Assembly (NCBI RefSeq): GCF_036543075.1
Contig: NZ_JAZHPF010000001.1
Coordinates: forward strand, 124,001 to 188,000
Source: Deinococcus sp. YIM 134068
GTDB lineage: Bacteria > Deinococcota > Deinococci > Deinococcales > Deinococcaceae
DNA: 64,000 bases
Direction of reading: 5' to 3'
Every line of letters begins with the position of its first letter. Position 1 is the first letter of the stretch. Below the pieces are notes generated by a model. That model saw nothing but the letters and a program-made list of their open reading frames with translations. It ran no database searches and was not told where the DNA came from. Shown in pieces: positions 49,324 to 63,565 of the stretch. Both the position numbers and the translations under genes were made by a program.

Positions 49324-49335
49324 GGGTGGAGTGTA
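49324..49335 (-). promoter_or_regulatory. Leaderless-type -10 (TACACT) for the dienoyl-CoA isomerase
   Basis: TACACT lies 6 nt before the ATG on the minus strand. Confidence 0.5.
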
Positions 49336-49400
49336 CCCGGTTCAAAAAGGCGGGGCGCAGGAAGGACGGCCCGCCCCTCCCCATACGCCAGACTGCCCCC

Positions 49401-49805
49401 ATGCGAACGGTCGTGGTGGGCATCCTGGAACGCGAGGGACTGGAGGGCGGGCGGCAGGTCCTCGTGAGCGCCCGGTCCTCCCCCGCGTGGGCGGCGGGCC
49501 AGTGGGAGTTTCCGGGTGGGCGGGTGAAGGACGGCGAGACGGAGGCGGCGGCCCTCGTCCGGGAGTGGCGCGAGGGGCTGGGGGCCGAGGTGGAGGCGGG
49601 CGAGGAGGTCTACCGCACGAGTCTGGAGACGCCCGTGGGGCCGTTCACGCTCGTCGCGCTGCGGCTGCGGCTGCTCGCGGACCTGCCACGACCACCCGAA
49701 CACCGCGCCGTCGCGTGGGTGGCTCCCGCCGACCTCTCCCGCCTGCGCCTGCTGCCGGGCAACGTGCCTATAGCGCGGGTGTTGCTGGAAACCTCGGCCC
49801 CCTGA
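49401..49805 (+). CDS. Nudix hydrolase (MutT-like) with degenerate Nudix box
   Basis: 134 residues. GQWEFPGGRVKDGETEAAALVREWREGLGAEV is the Nudix region, but the helix ends REWREGLG: the second Glu of the EE pair is Gly, so metal binding could be weakened. Related MutT enzymes clean oxidised nucleotides. A CAGACT hexamer 6 nt upstream of the ATG may serve as a weak -10. Confidence 0.85.
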   Translation: MRTVVVGILEREGLEGGRQVLVSARSSPAWAAGQWEFPGGRVKDGETEAAALVREWREGLGAEVEAGEEVYRTSLETPVGPFTLVALRLRLLADLPRPPEHRAVAWVAPADLSRLRLLPGNVPIARVLLETSAP

Positions 49806-49810
49806 CGTTC

Positions 49811-50077
49811 CTACATCACGAAGAAGCTCAGGCCGAACATGACGAGGGCGGGGAACACGACCACGACCCCCGGCATGGTGTTAGGTCTGCCTCGCATCCG
49901 CGCCATCTCCGCCACGGACTGCAACAGGAACCACAGCGCCGCCGAACCGAGCAGGCCGCTCAGCCACAGCAGGGGCCGCAGCTCCAGCAGAAACCCCGCG
50001 ACGAAGACGATCGCGCTCAAGCCCTCCAGCGCCAGGAAGATGAGGTGCGAACGTTGGAAGGCGGCCCCGGAGGTCAT
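49811..50077 (-). CDS. Small membrane protein (88 aa)
   Basis: 88 residues with three membrane helices (LIFLALEGLSAIVFVAGFLL, LWLSGLLGSAALWFLLQSVA, VVVVFPALVMFGLSFFVM). No motif or family recognised. Convergent with the Nudix gene. Confidence 0.6.
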   Translation of the reverse strand: MTSGAAFQRSHLIFLALEGLSAIVFVAGFLLELRPLLWLSGLLGSAALWFLLQSVAEMARMRGRPNTMPGVVVVFPALVMFGLSFFVM

Positions 50078-50137
50078 GCCCCCGATCCTGCCGCCTCCCG
50101 TCCCACGGGATTCTGACGCGCCCGAATGTGAAGCGGC

Positions 50138-51061
50138 CTACCCGACCTGTTCCGCCCCGAACATCCGGGAAGGCCGCACGAACTCCTCCTGCGCGGCGAC
50201 GAGCTGAATCTCGCGGGTGCCCGCCGCGTGGGTGCGCTCCAGCACGGCGAACAGGGCGCTCATGCTCAGGGCGAGGGCCTCTCCCGCGTCCCCTGTCTGG
50301 AGGAAATGCCCGAAGAACAGCGCGGCGATGGCGTCGCCCGTGCCGTTGCGGGGGGGGTCCAGCGGCAGCAGGGGGGTGCGGCACAGCCACGCGCCGCCTT
50401 CCGTTACCGCCAGCGTCTCGATCACGTCCCCCGGCGCGTCCTCCCGCACGAGGCTCGTCACGACGACGATGCGGGGGCCGCCCGCCCGCAGGGAGCCGCG
50501 CAGGGTCCGGGCCGCGTCCAGCGCCTCCGCCAGCGTCGTCACGCGCACGCCCGTCAGCAACTCCAGCTCGAACTGGTTGGGCGTCACCACGTCCGCCTCG
50601 GGAATGGCCTGCGTGCGGATGAGGTCGGGCAGCTCGGGCCGCACGAACACGCCGCGCCCCACGTCGCCCATCACGGGGTCACAGCAGTACAGGGCCGACG
50701 GATTGGCCGCGCGCACCCGCCGCACCGCGCCCACCACCGCGCCCACCGTGCCCTCGCTGCCCATGTAGCCGCTCAGGACCGCGTGACACGTCGGCAGCAC
50801 GCCCCGCGCCTCGATGCCGTCGATGATCTGCGCCACATGCTCGGGCGGGAAGACGTTGCCCGTCCACGCCCCGTACCCCGTGTGGTTGGAAAACTGCACC
50901 GTGTTGATCGCCCAGACCTCGAAGCCCAGCCGTTGCAACGGGAAGACGGCGGCGGCGTTTCCCACGTGCCCGTAACTCACCCACGACTGGATGCTCAGCA
51001 GGTTGAGGGGCAGCGCCTGATGAGAGGGGGAGGCGTCGGCGGGCGAGGAGGGGACAGTCAT
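50138..51061 (-). CDS. pdxY: Pyridoxal kinase PdxY
   Basis: 307 residues. [27 protein letters not shown] and [17 protein letters not shown] are the PdxY N-terminal signature, CDPVMGD and [12 protein letters not shown] follow, and the catalytic [14 protein letters not shown] is near the C-terminus. It phosphorylates pyridoxal to pyridoxal 5'-phosphate in vitamin B6 salvage. Slightly longer than the E. coli enzyme because of an N-terminal Ser/Pro extension. Confidence 0.95.
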   Translation of the reverse strand: MTVPSSPADASPSHQALPLNLLSIQSWVSYGHVGNAAAVFPLQRLGFEVWAINTVQFSNHTGYGAWTGNVFPPEHVAQIIDGIEARGVLPTCHAVLSGYMGSEGTVGAVVGAVRRVRAANPSALYCCDPVMGDVGRGVFVRPELPDLIRTQAIPEADVVTPNQFELELLTGVRVTTLAEALDAARTLRGSLRAGGPRIVVVTSLVREDAPGDVIETLAVTEGGAWLCRTPLLPLDPPRNGTGDAIAALFFGHFLQTGDAGEALALSMSALFAVLERTHAAGTREIQLVAAQEEFVRPSRMFGAEQVG

Positions 51062-51073
51062 GGGCTGAGCATA
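51062..51073 (-). promoter_or_regulatory. Leaderless-type -10 (TATGCT) for pdxY
   Basis: TATGCT lies 6 nt before the ATG on the minus strand. Confidence 0.5.
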
Positions 51074-51176
51074 GCGGGGGACATGCGGGGCGGTGGGGCG
51101 GCAGGGCGGCAGGGCAGGGGGCAGGGCCACCCGGACCTGAGGGCGGGCCGTACTCCCGATTCCACGCTCCCCGGCG

Positions 51177-51189
51177 TACACTCCCCCGC
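51177..51189 (+). promoter_or_regulatory. Leaderless-type -10 (TACACT) for the MFS gene
   Basis: TACACT lies 7 nt before the GTG. Confidence 0.5.
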
Positions 51190-52407
51190 GTGACCGCCCG
51201 TCCCGCCACCGCGCCCTTTCGCCCCTCGCCCGCGCACCTGGGCCTCATCGCCGTCACCTTCCTGATGTGGGGCGGCTTTTTCCTCATCATCCCCCTTGTC
51301 ACGGTGCACTTCGTCGGCGGGCTGGGGTGGGCGGCGGCGAGCGTGGGGCTGGTGCTGGGGGTGCGCCAGCTCACGCAGCAGGGCCTGACCGTCTTCGGGG
51401 GCGCGTGGGCCGACCGGGTGGGGCCGAAGCCGCTCATCCTGGCCGGGTGCCTCATCCGCACGCTCGGCTTCGCGGGCATGGCCTTCTCGGACACCTTCGC
51501 GGAGCTGCTCGCCGCCTCGGTGCTGGCGGGGGTGGGCGGTGGGCTGTTCGACGCGCCCAAGAGTGCGGCCATCACCGCCGTCACGGCCCCCGAACACCGG
51601 GCGCGGATGTTCAGCCTGATCGGCGTGGCCGGGAACCTCGGCATGGTGACGGGGCCGCTGATCGGCGCGGCGCTCGCGGGAATCGGCTTCCGAACGGCGG
51701 CGCTGGCGAGCGCGGCGGTGTACGTCCTTTCCGCCGCGCTGCTCGCTCTCACCCTTCCGCACGTCCGGCCCGCGCGCACGGCGGGAGGCGGCCTCGCCGG
51801 GCTGTGGACGGCGGCGCGCGACCGACGCTTCCGGCGCTTCACCCTCGTGCTCATCGGCTACTTCCTGCTGAGCACGCAGATCAACGTGGCCGTAACCCTC
51901 AAGGCCATCGCGCTCGCCGGGCCGGGGGCGACCGGGCCACTCTACGGGCTGTCGGCGGGGCTGGCCGTCCTGTTGCAATATCCGCTTCTCCGGTTGGTGG
52001 AGCGGCGTGTCCGAACCCGCGTCGCCCTCGTCGCGGCGGTTCTCACCGTCGGGCTGAGCCTGGGGCTGATGGGCCTCGCCGTCACCTTCGGGCAACTCCT
52101 CGCGTGCGTGGCGCTCTACAGCCTGGGCACCATGCTCGTCTATCCCACCCAGCAGACCCTCACGGCGCGGCTCGCCCCGCCCGGTGCCACGGGGAGCTAC
52201 TTCGGCTTCTCCGCGATCAGCCTCGGGGTGGGAGGCGCGCTCGGCAACGTGGTCGGCGGCACGCTGGTAGACGCCGGGGAGAGCCTGGGGCTGCCGCTGC
52301 TCCCGTGGCTCTCCCTGATGACCGTGGGACTGGTCACGGCCCTCGGCCTGCGCTGGGCGCTGCGGGAGGTGCCGGGCCGGGAGGCGGCGGAGGGCATGGG
52401 CGCGTAA
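51190..52407 (+). CDS. MFS transporter (MdtH-like)
   Basis: 405 residues, about 11-12 membrane helices. The MFS motif [21 protein letters not shown] is between TM2 and TM3, and the [44 protein letters not shown] segment resembles MdtH-type drug exporters. Substrate unknown. Confidence 0.87.
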   Translation: MTARPATAPFRPSPAHLGLIAVTFLMWGGFFLIIPLVTVHFVGGLGWAAASVGLVLGVRQLTQQGLTVFGGAWADRVGPKPLILAGCLIRTLGFAGMAFSDTFAELLAASVLAGVGGGLFDAPKSAAITAVTAPEHRARMFSLIGVAGNLGMVTGPLIGAALAGIGFRTAALASAAVYVLSAALLALTLPHVRPARTAGGGLAGLWTAARDRRFRRFTLVLIGYFLLSTQINVAVTLKAIALAGPGATGPLYGLSAGLAVLLQYPLLRLVERRVRTRVALVAAVLTVGLSLGLMGLAVTFGQLLACVALYSLGTMLVYPTQQTLTARLAPPGATGSYFGFSAISLGVGGALGNVVGGTLVDAGESLGLPLLPWLSLMTVGLVTALGLRWALREVPGREAAEGMGA

Positions 52408-52472
52408 CGGGATCAAACGAAAGGTCCCACACCCAGTTATGAGGGACCGGGGTGGGGCCGGGTGGAAGGGAC

Positions 52473-53015
52473 TCAGTGGCCGCCGGAATGGCCCGCCGAC
52501 TGACCCGCCGGAGCGCCGCCGCCGAGCGACTGAATCTCCTGGAGGTGGCGCTGGATGAGCGGCAGGTTCTTGTTGGCGAACGCCAAAACTCCAGCGTCCC
52601 TGCCCGCCGTCTGCTCGTTCTGGAAGACACTCACGGTGAGCTGGTGGCTCAGCGTCTGCTCGCGGATGTAGGCCGCATCGAACTCCGCACCGTTCAGGCC
52701 GCTCAGGGTCGTCACCTTGAGTTGTAACTCCGGGGGCAGGGCCGGAGGCAGCGGCACCCGGCGGGCCGACGCGAGGGCCGCCACCTCGTTCTGCGCGGTC
52801 GTGTGCTCGTTGATCATCTGCTGGGCGTAGGTGCGGATGGCGGGCGTGTTTGACTTCTGGAGCGCCACCTGCGACGACTGAATCTCGAAGAGGTTGCTGC
52901 CCGTGGCCGCCTGGAGGAACAGGCCGTCGGCGGTGCTCGCGTTCGGGGCTGTCAAAGACGGCGCGCACGCGGCGAGAACGAAGGGGAGGAGCAGGGCGGC
53001 AGAACGTTTGGACAT
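52473..53015 (-). CDS. DUF4142 lipoprotein
   Basis: 180 residues. Lipobox LAAC at 14-17. DUF4142 features: FLQAATGSNLFEIQSSQVALQKSNTPAIRTYAQQMINEHTTAQNEV, with the ferritin-like helix pair. Function unknown, though the family is often exported under stress. GGAGG precedes the ATG. Confidence 0.87.
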   Translation of the reverse strand: MSKRSAALLLPFVLAACAPSLTAPNASTADGLFLQAATGSNLFEIQSSQVALQKSNTPAIRTYAQQMINEHTTAQNEVAALASARRVPLPPALPPELQLKVTTLSGLNGAEFDAAYIREQTLSHQLTVSVFQNEQTAGRDAGVLAFANKNLPLIQRHLQEIQSLGGGAPAGQSAGHSGGH

Positions 53016-53206
53016 GGGAAGGCCTCCGGGCTGGGATAACGAAGGTCACGCCGGGGCGGACCTCGCGCGAGCTTCGTTTCAGCCCCTAGTCTGGGCGGTC
53101 CGGTACCCGCGACCGTGGCAGGACCTTCAAGGCAGAGTCAACTTCGCCTCAAGCCGGGGGAGTGAGCATGGCCCGGCCCACAATCCCCGCCGTCCTCTGC
53201 GCGGCG

Positions 53207-53218
53207 TACACTCCCCCT
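53207..53218 (+). promoter_or_regulatory. Leaderless-type -10 (TACACT) for the 53219 gene
   Basis: TACACT lies 6 nt before the ATG and favours it over the frame from 53162. Confidence 0.5.
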
Positions 53219-53614
53219 ATGGCGTGGGTCAACGTCTTCATGCTGCTGCTCGTGGCGCTGCTCGTCGGCTGGATTCCCGTACTGGGGCCGCTCGCGCTGG
53301 GCTTCCTGGCGGGCCGGGCGGAGCGGGGCGTCCGGGCCGTGCTCGTGCTGCTGCCCGCCCTCCTCCTCCAGACGCTCGGCCTCCTCGGCGTGCGCTGGCT
53401 GGAGAACGCGGTGGAGGCGCGCGGGCTGGACGGCTGGTTCTGGACCGCCCTCACGTGGCTGGGCAGCCCCGTCAACGCCGCGCTGGGCCGTCCCCTCGGC
53501 GGCATGATCGGCGACAGCGACCTGCCCGGTTTCCTCCTGCTGTTCACCCTGCCCGCCCTCATCGGCCTGGGCCTGGGGATGCTGACGGGTGGGCGGCGAC
53601 GGCGGGGGCTGTAG
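53219..53614 (+). CDS. Hypothetical membrane protein (131 aa)
   Basis: 131 residues with four membrane segments (VNVFMLLLVALLVGWIPVLG, VLVLLPALLLQTLGLLGVRWL, FWTALTWLG, FLLLFTLPALIGLGLGML). Family not recognised. Confidence 0.65.
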   Translation: MAWVNVFMLLLVALLVGWIPVLGPLALGFLAGRAERGVRAVLVLLPALLLQTLGLLGVRWLENAVEARGLDGWFWTALTWLGSPVNAALGRPLGGMIGDSDLPGFLLLFTLPALIGLGLGMLTGGRRRRGL

Positions 53615-53623
53615 CAGACTTTT

Positions 53624-53678
53624 GCTCCTCCCCCCCTACGGGGGAGGCCGGGTGGGGGGTGACGCCGAAGGCGTCCTA
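53624..53678. repeat. Type B-like palindromic repeat
   Basis: CTCCTCCCCCCCTACGGGGGAGG, then GGGTGGGGGGTGACGCCGAAGGCGTC. A shortened copy in the gap between convergent genes. Confidence 0.6.
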
Positions 53679-53684
53679 TGCTCC

Positions 53685-53894
53685 TCAGTTCCCCGTCACC
53701 CGCCTCTGCGCCCAACACCCCACATCCTCCTCCCCGGCCACCAATCCGAGCGCCGCGAGTTCATCCAGCACGGCCTGAGCGAAGGCCCGCACCGTGTCCG
53801 GCTTGGCCTCGGCAGCATTGAGGGCGTCCAGCCCGAGCAGCCGGGCCTGTTGAGCGAGGTGGGTGGCGAGGTCGTCCTTCACGCCCGACAGCAT
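53685..53894 (-). CDS. Small hypothetical protein (69 aa)
   Basis: 69 residues from the ATG at 53894, which sits directly after the T-run of the upstream terminator; a GTG at 53882 is an alternative start. Helical ([36 protein letters not shown]) with a Cys near the end. No family recognised. Confidence 0.55.
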   Translation of the reverse strand: MLSGVKDDLATHLAQQARLLGLDALNAAEAKPDTVRAFAQAVLDELAALGLVAGEEDVGCWAQRRVTGN

Positions 53895-53896
53895 AG

Positions 53897-53922
53897 AAAA
53901 AGCCCCGGCACTGGACCGGGGC
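53897..53922 (-). terminator. Rho-independent terminator of the bc operon
   Basis: On the minus strand GCCCCGG, a 7-nt loop, CCGGGGC, TTTTT. It lies 18 bp after the cytochrome b stop. Confidence 0.85.
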
Positions 53923-53940
53923 AGAGCGCGTGAGGTGAGC

Positions 53941-55250
<1,310 letters not shown>

Positions 55251-55254
<4 letters not shown>

Positions 55255-55916
55255 GCGAGCTGTTCCTCCACTTCTTCCTTAAAGGACTCCCACTCGGCCT
55301 CGGCGGTAAACGGATACGGCATCTGCAAGAAGAAGTCCGCCACCACGATGTTCTCGCCCTGAAGCCGGATGGGCAACTGCGCGAGCGCGCGGGGCGGCGG
55401 CCCACCCACCACGGCGGCGGCGCGCTTGGGGTCGTACTCGCCGGAGTGGCACGGGCACTTCATCGCCCCGGCGCGGGTGTCGCTGTCGGAGACCGAGCAG
55501 CCCGCGTGGGTGCAGATGTCGCTGTAGGCCACGACCTCGCCGTTGATCGTCGCGTCCAGGTTGGTGGGGGCCACGATCTGCCCGCGCGGAAAGCGGTACA
55601 GCGCGAGGATGTTGTTGGGGTCGCCCTTGCGAATCACGTTCTCGCCGTTCTCGTCCTTGCCCATCGGCCACACGCGGACGAGTTGCTCGTTGAGTTCGCT
55701 GAGCTTGACGGGCTGGCCCTCCTTGTTGTTCTCCGCGTGAACGAGGATGTCGCCCTCAAGTGGCGGCATCTTGTCGCGCGTGAGGCGGAAGACGGGGTTG
55801 GCGGTGCCGAGCGTGCTGAGCAGGCTCACGCCCCCCACGGCGGCGGTCGTGCCCATCGCCAGGTTGATGAAGCGGCGGCGGCTGAGTTCGGGGTCCTGTC
55901 TCTTGTAGCGGGTCAT
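55251..55916 (-). CDS. Rieske iron-sulfur protein
   Basis: 221 residues. A twin-arginine signal ([11 protein letters not shown]) anchors the protein. The [2Fe-2S] ligands are in CTHAGC (Cys135, His137) and CPCHSG (Cys154, His157), with Cys140 and Cys156 forming the disulfide. Electron carrier of the bc complex, exported folded by the Tat path. Confidence 0.95.
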
Positions 55917-55935
55917 CGTTGATTCTCTCCTTCCC

Positions 55936-56790
<855 letters not shown>

Positions 56791-57004
56791 GTTCTTCTCC
56801 TCGCGCTTGAAGTGCCCTCACGGGGCCTGCCCAGTCCGGAACCGCCAAAGGCCGCCGAAGTCGTGTCCAGCATAACACGTACCCAGGACGCCTCCCGCCC
56901 GTGCTGTACGTCAAAAAGACTGGCCCAAAGACTATACTTCCGCACCGTCATTCTGGCCCTGACCGAGCGGTTAAATGTCCCCGTCCGGCCCCCGCAACAG
57001 GCTC
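56791..57004. promoter_or_regulatory. Upstream region of the bc operon
   Basis: 214 bp. On the minus strand TATAGT (56931-56936) and TATGCT-like sequence are possible -10 elements; no paired -35 is clear. No gene. Confidence 0.35.
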
Positions 57005-57832
57005 CTAGAATACGCCGCCGAGCGACGCCAGCAGCGGCCAGAGTGTGCCCGAGAGTACCGCCACGTCCCGGTTGTCCGGGTGCTCGCGGGGGTCTTGCCC
57101 CCCCTCCGAGAGCAGGGCCACCACGAGGGGGCGCGGGGTGAACAGCATGCCGACATCGTGGTGGACCCCGGCGAGTTCGCCGCTCTTGCTCGCCACCCGG
57201 TAGAGGGGGTCGCCGCCCGCGCCGCGCGGGATGTGGCGGGCCAGGATGTCCCGGAACTGCTGGCGCGACAGGATGGAGAGGGCGAGGTCGGTATGGGCGG
57301 CGTCCAGCACCTCCCCGCGCGCGAGGCGGCCCAGGAGCGTCACGTGCTCGCGGGCCGTCGTGCGGTTGCGCTCGCCCCGGCGCTGAGCCTCGTTCCGCTT
57401 CTCCGGCGGCAGTTGCAGCTTGCCGACGAGGCGGGTGTGCGTCAGCCCCTGACCGTCCAGCCACCCGTTCACCCCCTCCACGCCCAGCCGCCCGATGACG
57501 AGGTTCGTCGCGGTGTTGTCGCTCACGATAACCATGAGGGTGAGCACGTCCTCCCAGGTGGGCTGGAGGCCCGCGCCGAGTTCGTGGAGGACGCCGGAAC
57601 CGGGCACTCTGTCCTCCGCCGTCACGGTCACGCGTTCCCGCAGGTCGAGGCGGCCCGATTGCGCCTCCTGAAGGGCCTGCAAGAGCAGGGGCACCTTGAT
57701 CGTGCTCGCGGCGGGAAATACCCGGTCAGCGTTCTGCGCGTACAGCTCCCGGCCCGCGAGGTCCGTCACGAGCAGGCCCACCTCGCCCACGTAGCCGCGT
57801 GAGCGGAGTTCCGTCTCCAGGTCGAACGTCAC
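57005..57832 (-). CDS. Class A beta-lactamase-like serine hydrolase, no signal peptide
   Basis: 275 residues from a GTG at 57832 overlapping the upstream stop. SxxK is ASTIK (Ser43, Lys46), SDN is VSDNTATN (104-106), and KSG is SKSGELAG (216-218). The omega-loop reads PPEKRNEAQ: the Glu166 of true class A enzymes is Pro with Glu one place later, so deacylation may be impaired. No signal peptide or membrane anchor in this frame. It could be a cytosolic peptidase or amidase; resistance should not be assumed. Confidence 0.82.
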   Translation of the reverse strand: MTFDLETELRSRGYVGEVGLLVTDLAGRELYAQNADRVFPAASTIKVPLLLQALQEAQSGRLDLRERVTVTAEDRVPGSGVLHELGAGLQPTWEDVLTLMVIVSDNTATNLVIGRLGVEGVNGWLDGQGLTHTRLVGKLQLPPEKRNEAQRRGERNRTTAREHVTLLGRLARGEVLDAAHTDLALSILSRQQFRDILARHIPRGAGGDPLYRVASKSGELAGVHHDVGMLFTPRPLVVALLSEGGQDPREHPDNRDVAVLSGTLWPLLASLGGVF

Positions 57833-58080
57833 TCCGGCCAGTCCAGACCCGCCAGCGCCGCGAAGGGGTGCGCCGTCCCCACCGGGCGCAGCGTGCAGAA
57901 GGGCAAGGTTCCCTCCGGCTCCACCCGGTGCGGGCACAGCGGGCATTCGGGAAACGCCTGCTCGGTGTACGCGAGGTCCGGCTCGGTGGACGCGACGACC
58001 CACTCGCGCTCGCAGCCCGCCCGGAAGGTGACGGGGGCGGCGGGGCGGGGAGTGGGCTTGATGGACTTCGGCTTGGGCAT
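57829..58080 (-). CDS. Hypothetical Cys-rich protein (83 aa)
   Basis: 83 residues with a basic N-terminus and four Cys residues (Cys23, CPLC and a C-terminal Cys), possibly binding metal. The stop overlaps the start of the serine hydrolase (GTGA). Family not recognised. Confidence 0.65.
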   Translation of the reverse strand: MPKPKSIKPTPRPAAPVTFRAGCEREWVVASTEPDLAYTEQAFPECPLCPHRVEPEGTLPFCTLRPVGTAHPFAALAGLDWPE

Positions 58081-58153
58081 GGGTCAGGGGAGGTTAGGAC
58101 GAGGAAGAAAGGCTCGAAGCGTTCAGAGTCTCGACCTCGACACCGATGCCCCC

Positions 58154-58244
58154 GCTGGTTGCTGGTTGCTGGTTGCTGGTTGCTGGTTGCTGGTTGCTGG
58201 TTGCTGGTTGCTGGCCGCTGGTCGCTGGCGGCTGGAAGCTGGCC
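58154..58244. repeat. GCTGGNN heptamer array, 13 units
   Basis: Eight perfect GCTGGTT units (58154-58209) are followed by GCTGGCC, GCTGGTC, GCTGGCG, GCTGGAA and GCTGGCC. It lies 9 bp downstream of the response regulator stop. Spurious frames across it read [14 protein letters not shown]. Confidence 0.9.
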
Positions 58245-58253
58245 GCCCCTCCC

Positions 58254-58898
<645 letters not shown>

Positions 58899-58910
58899 GC
58901 TCCCAGTCTA
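58899..58910 (-). promoter_or_regulatory. Leaderless-type -10 (TAGACT) for the response regulator
   Basis: TAGACT lies 6 nt before the ATG on the minus strand. Confidence 0.5.
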
Positions 58911-59005
58911 GACCTCCTGCCGGGGAAGACGGGATGACCCCCCACCATCGCCCCTCTTCGGGGGGAGTGCCGGGATTTTTACGAGTCTTGTAAGGACCCT
59001 GCCGC

Positions 59006-59018
59006 TAGACTGCCCCGC
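59006..59018 (+). promoter_or_regulatory. Leaderless-type -10 (TAGACT) for the 59019 gene
   Basis: TAGACT lies 7 nt before the GTG. Confidence 0.5.
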
Positions 59019-59507
59019 GTGATCACCTGGTTCGACGCCCTCCTCGTGACCCTGTGGGCCATTCTGACGGCGCTGGGCGCGCGGCGCGGGCTGGCGGGGC
59101 TGGCATGGGGGCTGGGCGGCGTCGCCGCGTGTTTCCTCGCCAACGTGCTCGCGGCGGGCGCGGCCCTCGCGGCGCTCCTCGCGCTGGGGCTGGGTGTGGC
59201 GGTGGCGGTGGGAACCCGGCGGCTCGTGCCGGGCGGCCTGACCTACCCGTGGCACTCGCTCGCCGGGGCCGTCGGCGGCCTCGCCCTCGGGGGCGTCCTC
59301 GTGGCGACGCTGGCGCTGGGCTTCCCCATCGAGACGCGGGTGGGGCCGCAGGGGAGGGCGGGCGTGTACCCCTCCACCCACCTCTCCCCCGCCCTGTACA
59401 AGGCGGTGTCGGACTCCACCCTCCAGCAGGCCCTCCGGCAGGTGTGGACCTCGGGGGCGGCCCTCCGCACCCTGCTCATGCCCGATCAGGTGCGCGGCGA
59501 ACCGTAA
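59019..59507 (+). CDS. Membrane protein, possibly CvpA-like
   Basis: 162 residues, about four membrane helices. The opening [31 protein letters not shown] resembles CvpA-type proteins (colicin V production/envelope). The family call is tentative. The exported tail has no motif. Confidence 0.65.
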   Translation: MITWFDALLVTLWAILTALGARRGLAGLAWGLGGVAACFLANVLAAGAALAALLALGLGVAVAVGTRRLVPGGLTYPWHSLAGAVGGLALGGVLVATLALGFPIETRVGPQGRAGVYPSTHLSPALYKAVSDSTLQQALRQVWTSGAALRTLLMPDQVRGEP

Positions 59508-59648
59508 GCCCAGACGGGCGGGAAGGACGACGAATCTTCCCGCCCATGATCCACCCACCGGGACACCCATCCTGGTCAATGGCCCGCCCGTCTGTTAAGC
59601 TCTCGTGTTCGACGGGGCCGCGCGTGTGTCCCGAAAGGGGTGAGCGAC

Positions 59649-61130
<1,482 letters not shown>

Positions 61131-61145
61131 GCACCTCGCCTGCCC

Positions 61146-61157
61146 TATCCTCTACCC
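61146..61157 (+). promoter_or_regulatory. Leaderless-type -10 (TATCCT) for the DinB gene
   Basis: TATCCT lies 6 nt before the ATG. Confidence 0.5.
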
Positions 61158-61622
61158 ATGCCGATGAATCCCGCCGAACTGCACGCCCGCACCTTTGAAA
61201 TGCACCGCGAAGCCCTGATCGACCTGTACGGCCAGCTTCCCGAGGAACACGGCAACTTCCGCGCCTGGGAGGGCGGCATGAGCCTGATCGGTCAGGCCGA
61301 CCACCTCGCGGGCAGCAGCACGATGCTGCTCGGCATGATCGCCGGACAGGCTCCCGAGCGGCCCGCCCCCGGCACCGGAAGCGCCAGCGTGGCCGAGGTG
61401 CGCGAGCGCCTGCGCCAGACCACCGACCACGTGGCCGCCGCCCTCCGCGCCCTGAGTCCCGAGGACTTGAGTCGCCGCGTCCCCGCTTTCGGAGGCCGGG
61501 AGATGCCCGTGGCCGCCCTGATCGACTCCCTGATCGGCCACGAGGCCCACCATAAGGGTCAGGTCTGGGTGATGGCGCGGATGGTGGGGGTCAAGCCGCC
61601 GATGTTTGTGAAGATGGGGTAG
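61158..61622 (+). CDS. DinB-family protein
   Basis: 154 residues, four-helix bundle. Metal triad His49 (GQADHLAGS), His128 and His132 (GHEAHHKGQ). DinB/YfiT proteins are often thiol-dependent or damage-induced; D. radiodurans carries many, so a stress role is plausible. Function not established. Confidence 0.88.
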   Translation: MPMNPAELHARTFEMHREALIDLYGQLPEEHGNFRAWEGGMSLIGQADHLAGSSTMLLGMIAGQAPERPAPGTGSASVAEVRERLRQTTDHVAAALRALSPEDLSRRVPAFGGREMPVAALIDSLIGHEAHHKGQVWVMARMVGVKPPMFVKMG

Positions 61623-61624
61623 AA

Positions 61625-61734
61625 AGCTTTCAGCCGTCAGCTCTCAGCCATCAGCAAAAGGCCAGAGGCGGAACGCTCATGTACAGGCGTCCCGCCCCTT
61701 CTTTTGCTGACCGCTGACGGCTGAAAGCTGACCG

Positions 61735-61740
<6 letters not shown>
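61625..61740. repeat. Inverted pair of GCTGANN heptamer arrays
   Basis: Left AGCTTTC, AGCCGTC, AGCTCTC, AGCCATC, AGCAAAA; right GCTGACC, GCTGACG, GCTGAAA, GCTGACC, GCTAATT. It fills the gap between convergent genes and could act as a bidirectional terminator-like hairpin. Confidence 0.9.
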
Positions 61741-62946
<1,206 letters not shown>

Positions 62947-63029
62947 AGGGAAAGCCTCCGTGGAAGACAGCATGGCGCGTTCAGGCGGGAATGTTTGTGA
63001 CGGCTACGGCCTGGAGCGGGTCGTGCGTC

Positions 63030-63509
63030 TCAGTTGGGCAGCTCTGAAGGCTTTTCAGAATCGGCCAGACGCTCCAAGTACCCCAACGGGTCCTGAACAA
63101 ACCGCGCCGCCCGCGAAACCAGAAGTTCGGCCACCACCGCGTCCCACTCGGCCTCGAACACCCGCTCCTCGCTGGAGACGAAGACTGCTCCCGCTGCCGC
63201 CGTCGCCTCCACGATAGCCCGGAGCAAATCAACGTCCGGATTTCTTAGGTCGAGGCGAATGTTGAGGCCCACTACCCGCCCGTCCTCATAGAACACCCTG
63301 ATGTCGTTTCGTTCAGGATCGCCATAACGCAAGGTCAGGTCATCCCCTGCGCCGTAGGTCTCATGTAAGGGCAGCAATCCGCAAAGGCGAGACAGCAGCG
63401 ATTCGGGGACAAGCTGCTCCTCCCACCCGAACTTGGACCACGACTCTTCAGGAGAGACACCGGGGGCGGGACGTGGAATTGGTGTGAAGGTGAACTGCCA
63501 GAGGGCCAT
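63030..63509 (-). CDS. Hypothetical protein, lower G+C
   Basis: 159 residues from the ATG at 63509. Soluble alpha/beta ([62 protein letters not shown]). Base composition is lower than the surroundings. Family not recognised; resembles immunity-like or stand-alone small proteins only in size. Confidence 0.65.
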   Translation of the reverse strand: MALWQFTFTPIPRPAPGVSPEESWSKFGWEEQLVPESLLSRLCGLLPLHETYGAGDDLTLRYGDPERNDIRVFYEDGRVVGLNIRLDLRNPDVDLLRAIVEATAAAGAVFVSSEERVFEAEWDAVVAELLVSRAARFVQDPLGYLERLADSEKPSELPN

Positions 63510-63552
63510 CCGCCCTATCAGACCACGAGGCCAAACCCCACAGCTCACCCCC

Positions 63553-63565
63553 TACAATTCCCCGC
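63553..63565 (+). promoter_or_regulatory. Leaderless-type -10 (TACAAT) for the EamA gene
   Basis: TACAAT lies 7 nt before the GTG and is close to consensus. Confidence 0.55.

Noticed and set aside
52423..52448. GGTCCC...GGGACC hairpin between MFS and DUF4142 genes as terminator
   Set aside because: Only a 6-bp stem with a 14-nt loop and no T-run; not convincing.
56886..56914. TTGACG (minus, 56909-56914) as -35 of the bc operon
   Set aside because: No -10-like sequence at 15-19 bp; left as an unassigned upstream region.
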